Of a DNA stretch of 64,000 nt, positions 60,060 to 64,000 are shown one piece after another (positions within the stretch are counted from its first letter, which is position 1; every line of letters begins with the position of its first letter). The notes beneath the pieces were generated by a model. The model made no database searches, had not been told where the DNA came from, and was given only the letters and a program-made list of their open reading frames with translations. The DNA lies in contig JAQFVV010012397.1 of NCBI GenBank assembly GCA_028023455.1, positions 872,001-936,000 of the forward strand, read 5' to 3'. The position numbers were made by a program, and so were the translations under genes. The stretch comes from Epiperipatus broadwayi. Its lineage: Eukaryota; Onychophora; Udeonychophora; Euonychophora; Peripatidae.

Positions 60060-60850
60060 ATCCAGGATAGTCCTATCTGATATCCCCAGATTAAATCTAT
60101 CCTATTCAATATTCTCAGGCTAGTTTTGTTCTATCCAATATCCCCAGACTATCCAATAACCCCAATACTTATTGAATAAGTCTGGGGATATTGGATAGGA
60201 TAGAACTGGGTAAGAATTTAGTAAGCATTAGCATCTGCATGTATTATATTCCAATGCTTACAGTAACTGGCATAGATCACTAAACATCACATGATCAAGA
60301 TTCTCTATGCTTACTGAAGCTGTTATAACAGAGGCAAAACTTGCATACAGTAATGCTATCCAGTGCATGCCAGAGTAATTAATGGATGCAAGGAGGTTTG
60401 TACATAAAATCTCTATCTAGTGCCTACTCATCCAATATCCTTAGAGTAATTTCTAGCTTGTAGCTTTCATCATTGAGTTGCCTTGAATTTGAAAGCACTG
60501 CACTTAGATCGTAGGATCTAATGCAACCCCCTAGCAGACACCTTTTACCTTTTTAGTTAACTATAAAGCTATGAGTCCAAAATAAAAAAATACAGTAATG
60601 TTTTCAGATCCAAGGTTTCTTACTGATGAAAGTCATAAACTAGAAACCGGTTTGGGGATATTCAATGACTAGGTACTGTACCGGTCAAGACATGTTCTCC
60701 ATCTAATATGAGCTGGAACTCAATGGAATGTACTTCAAACCCAGTCAAGCCCAAGATTTAGGTCAGGACCAACCTGGATTCGAACCCATTCCATAAGTCC
60801 CAGATCGAACTCCTCATGAATAACATATAATGATGGTACATGAGGATTTA
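60060..60850. repeat. Composite old repeat with hairpin and hammerhead-like motif
   Basis: The region begins with repeated phrases ATCCAATATCCCCAGA and a hairpin (60128-60150 against 60179-60206, differing by a 5-nt insertion). It includes the dispersed block at about 60375-60455 (inverse partner near 30470-30560), a hammerhead-like core at 60616-60658 and a minus-strand B-box-like GGTTCGAATCC at about 60777-60787. It is probably several nested elements. Confidence 0.5.
60616..60658 (+). ncRNA. Degenerate hammerhead-like motif
   Basis: CTGATGA at 60623-60629, weak helix II AGT/ACT around CATAA, then GAAAC at 60643-60647 within ACCGGT, which is self-complementary and could make helix III in a dimer. 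Upstream TTTCTTA can pair with TGGGGA downstream through G-U pairs as helix I. It is probably decayed. Confidence 0.4.
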
Positions 60851-60853
60851 ATT

Positions 60854-61351
60854 CTAAGTCCAGCCCAGTAGCAGAGTGGAAAAGACAATGAGACTTACTA
60901 TTTTCCATCCTATACCTATATTCTCATTCATTTCTTCTTCCCTATCATTCAGAATTTTATATACCTCTTTTGAATATGAAATAGAAAATTCATTTCTTAT
61001 TCTTTCTTTCATTTGTATTACTTTCTTATATCCACTCCTATTCCTCAATACATTCCTTATAACTCTAACATTATATCCATATTCAATATATTCCTTCTGG
61101 ATCTGCAACTTTTGCTCCTTTACCTCCTTTTTATTCAATGTAAGCCTATTGTTTTTCTCTTTCATTCCTTTCAGTACCTCCATTTTTTGATACCAAGGTT
61201 GATAAGATCTCAGATATATCATACCCCTGACACTTTTATTTTTTATGCAATCCTTTATCTTAATCTCTCCATTCTCATCTTTTTTCATTAATAAAGCCAA
61301 ATATTTTACTCCTCCTTCATTATTTTCCATTGTAACTTTAATATTAAACAT
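60854..61351 (-). CDS. Uncharacterised 165-codon open frame
   Basis: Open from ATG 61351 to the stop at 60854 on the minus strand. The product is strongly charged (lysine- and glutamate-rich), without a signal peptide, with a hydrophobic C-terminus SLIVFSTLLLGW. It begins about 35 bp from the 3' end of LINE copy 3, so its upstream part may have been separated by that insertion. An in-frame stop lies upstream. It might be a fragment of a retroelement ORF1 or a small host gene; I cannot identify it. A 165-codon frame in AT-rich DNA is longer than expected by chance. Confidence 0.35.
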   Translation of the reverse strand: MFNIKVTMENNEGGVKYLALLMKKDENGEIKIKDCIKNKSVRGMIYLRSYQPWYQKMEVLKGMKEKNNRLTLNKKEVKEQKLQIQKEYIEYGYNVRVIRNVLRNRSGYKKVIQMKERIRNEFSISYSKEVYKILNDREEEMNENIGIGWKIVSLIVFSTLLLGWT

Positions 61352-61387
61352 TTTTATGTAGTTTATTAAATGCTTTCATTATGCTTC

Positions 61388-64000
61388 TATATCATCATTA
61401 TCAACCATTATCAAACCACTGCAGGATGAAGGTCTCTCCAAGTTTAATCCATCTTCTCCGATCTTTAACTTCTCTTCTTCACATCACCCCTGCACACTTT
61501 CTTATTTCATCCATCCATATCACATGTGGTCTCTTTCTGGGTCTTTTACAATCTCTTGGAATCCAGTTTAAAATTTCAATTGTCCATCTATTATCATCTC
61601 TTCTAACAATATGTCCAGCCCAACTCCACTTCAATCTTTTAATTTTTTCAATGAGGTCAGTAACACCTGTTTGTTCTCTTACCCATACATTGCGTTTACG
61701 ATCTCTTCTTGTTACTCCCAACATACATCTCTCCATACTTCTTTGAGTGGTCTGAAGTCTCTGAATTGCTCTTCTATTAAGTGTCCAAGTCTCAGATCCA
61801 TAAGTAAGAACTGGTAAAACACATTTGTTAAAAACCACTTTTCAAACACATAGGCATATTTCCTTTTAGTATCAAGTTGTTTCTACCAAAAGCACTCCAA
61901 CCAAGTTTAATTCTATGATTAATTTCCTCCATTATGTTTCCATCTGTATTAATAATCTGACCAAGGTATTTGTAACTGTTAAATTCTTCTAATTCATCAT
62001 AATCAATCTTTATTTTCATATTTTGAGCAAATCGATTAAACATTACTTTAGTCTTTTTAACATTTATCTTTAGTCCTACTTTCCTACTTTCATCTGATAA
62101 TTCCTGCAACATTTTCTGCAGATCTGAAGCATTATTTGCAAAAACAACTACATCATCTGCGAAATCTAAATGACTTAAATAATCACCATTTACTTTCACT
62201 CCTTTAGTTTCCCATTTTAATCCACAAAATACTTCATGCAGCACTGGTAAAAGTTTTGGAGATATGGAGTCACCTTGTCTTACACCTTTCTCAATGTTGA
62301 CTTTCCCAGTGTCATTATGTAATCTAATTGTTGCTGTTGCATTTTTATAAATATTCTTTAAAATATGACAATATCCTGGATCTATACCTTGATGATCTAA
62401 TGCTTTAATCACTGAAGAAATGTTTATAGAATCAAATGCCTTTTCATAATCTACAAATCCTAAGCATAATGGCAACTCATATTCATTTGTCCTTTCTATA
62501 ACTTCTCTCAATACCTGGATATGATCTACTGTACTAAAACCACTTTTAAATCCAGCTTGTTCTCTTGGTTGGTGGAAATCCAATGTTCTCTGTAGACGAG
62601 TAGTAATTATCTTGGTAAAAATTTTATATAAAACTGATAAAAGGCTGATAGGTCTGTAATTTCTAATATCTTCTTTATCACCTTTTTTAAATATTAATAT
62701 TATTACTGCATTCTTCCAATCATCCGGTACATCTTTATCATTTAGACATTTGGTATATAACTTTGCTAAAAAATTTTCTATTTCTTCACCTGCTTCTTTT
62801 AATATATCAATTATAATTCCATCATTACCTGGAGCCTTTCCTTTCTTCATACATTTAATTGCATGTCTCACTTCTTCATTTAAAATTCTGGGCAATTTGG
62901 AAGATGTAATAGATATAGGAGGTACTTGTTCTTTATTACTATATAATTCTTGATAAAAATCTTCTACCAATTTCATGATGTCATCTCTCTTTTTAGTAAT
63001 AATTCCATCTTTTTTTCTTATTGCAGATATAAATTTCCTACCAATACCAAAATGTTGTTTTACATTTTTAAGACTTTTATTTTCTTCTACAGCTTTCCTT
63101 GCTAGTTCACAGTTATACTTTCTTATATCATTTTCAACTCTTTTCCGCACCATTTTACAAAATTCGAGATATTCAATTCTTTTTAATGCATCATTTTTGT
63201 ATATCTTCATATTCCTTCTTTTCTTCATAAATTCTCTAGTCTCAGTAGAAATTTTATTAGTCAATTGCTGCTTTTTTCTACCAGCTATCTTTGTTGCAGT
63301 TTTTAAAAGTGTATCAGTTATTTTCATATTAATTTCATTCAAATCTGAATCATGTTCAAAATCTACTAATACTTGAAACCGATTTGTAAGTTCTAATTTA
63401 AATTCATTAGAATGTTTCTGAAGATTAGGAATATCAACTGTAAATATTGTTTTTCTTAATAATTTTTGTCTCTCTAGTTTTATTTTAACACGTATCTTAC
63501 ACCTTACTAATCGATGATCACTTCCTGTGTTAAATTTATTAAGAACATTACAATCTTGAAATATGTATTTCCTGTTAGTCAAAATATAATCCAATTCTGC
63601 TGTACCTTCATTTGGATGCTTCCATGTCCATTTCCTTTTAACATTTTTCTCAAAAAAAGAATTCATAATATAAAGTTTTTCTTTTTCTGCAAACTCCACA
63701 AGTCTATATCCTCTCTCATTTCTATTACCATAACCAAAATTACCCACAGCACTTTCATCTTTCATTTTTTTACCAATTCTAGCATTAAAGTCTCCCATAA
63801 CAATTTTAAAATGGTGTTTACTCTGATCAAAAGCCTTTTGTACATCCATAAAAAAATCTTCTACTACTTCATCACTATGAGAACTTGTTGGGGCATAAAC
63901 CCGAATTATCTGCATTTGGTATCTGCTATTAAGTTGTATAACTAATCTTGCCACTCTGTCCGATACACCATCAATCTCCACAATATTGTTCTTCCACTTT
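61388..64000 (-). mobile_element. APE-type LINE (RTE-like), copy 3, continues past the window edge
   Basis: Minus strand copy with one long frame across the endonuclease end and RT (63981-61828, 717 codons within the window). It lacks the breaks seen in copy 1. The 3' end is ATCATTATC-type at 61388. Lesions in the window: a net two-base loss near 61837 that separates the C-terminal domain (61838-61479) and a TGA at 61481-61479 where copy 2 has Trp. The 5' end is outside the window. Confidence 0.92.
61828..64000 (-). pseudogene. LINE copy 3 endonuclease-RT frame (5' end outside the window)
   Basis: The frame runs from the window edge. Endonuclease motifs GDFNARIG and GSDHRLV are followed by a connector, then RT motifs KKGKAPGNDGI, RNYRPISLLSV, QAGFKSGFS, VDYEKAFDS, RQGDSISPKL and the active site FADD at 62163-62152, then YKYLGQIINTDGN. 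All RT catalytic residues are present. It enters a frameshift near 61837, so the conserved C-terminal domain (LTYGSETW, RLKWSWAGH) lies in a separate frame. Apart from that, this is the best-preserved copy of the family here. Confidence 0.92.

Noticed and set aside
1-64000. CRISPR arrays, bacterial operons or phage genes
   Set aside because: There are no regularly spaced direct repeats, ribosome binding sites or dense coding. The DNA is eukaryotic.

Overview
This is an AT-rich, gene-poor, repeat-dense window of a eukaryotic, almost certainly animal, genome. It has exons with GT/AG introns, tRNA-derived SINEs, LINEs, Ty3/Gypsy, Penelope-like and hAT elements, and long microsatellites. No bacterial gene layout is present. 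The domains found (sushi/CCP, fucolectin-like) and the repeat mix would suit an invertebrate such as a mollusc, but the species cannot be fixed from the sequence.

Host genes: exons of two related-looking genes can be read, both on the minus strand. Gene A starts at 35150 with a signal-peptide exon. It probably continues into a decayed fucolectin-like exon (about 18992-18803), a complete sushi/CCP exon (16801-16616) and a further fucolectin-like half-domain exon (12377-12204); its 3' part lies left of the window. Gene B enters from the right. One transmembrane exon (58210-58102) is followed by at least four possible last exons in the same splice phase (57603, 57297, 48344 and 47335). Each encodes a different short tyrosine-containing tail. 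The four are two tandem-duplicated pairs, which suggests a receptor with interchangeable cytoplasmic tails.

Mobile DNA from left to right: a nearly full-length Ty3/Gypsy element with identical 116-bp LTRs and a 5-bp target duplication (7068-11388), inserted in an older repeat that has an inverted partner at about 3238-3580; a hAT-type MITE (13284-13649); a Penelope GIY-YIG relic (15701-15934); LINE relics at 19890-21030 and 21300-22930, each split by a palindromic insertion with a 15-bp target duplication; Penelope relics near 25.2 kb and 27.3-28.0 kb; a 5'-truncated LINE (30605-31940) followed by a SINE; Penelope copy A (35745-37060) with a nested SINE and LINE; a LINE scrap and a decayed Gypsy (37850-39490); Penelope copy B (40085-41650) with hammerhead-like motifs and a nested hAT MITE; and an APE-type LINE family represented by a nearly full copy (43340-46345), a 3' fragment (56629-57010) and a large copy running off the right edge (61388-64000).

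The most interesting structures are (1) the 355-bp foldback insertion at 20111-20465 carrying two head-to-head hammerhead-like ribozyme motifs, (2) the array of alternative tail exons behind one transmembrane exon, and (3) three tRNA-headed SINE copies that share a 3' tail but have dissimilar heads. Much of the rest is AT-rich sequence in which I see no gene.
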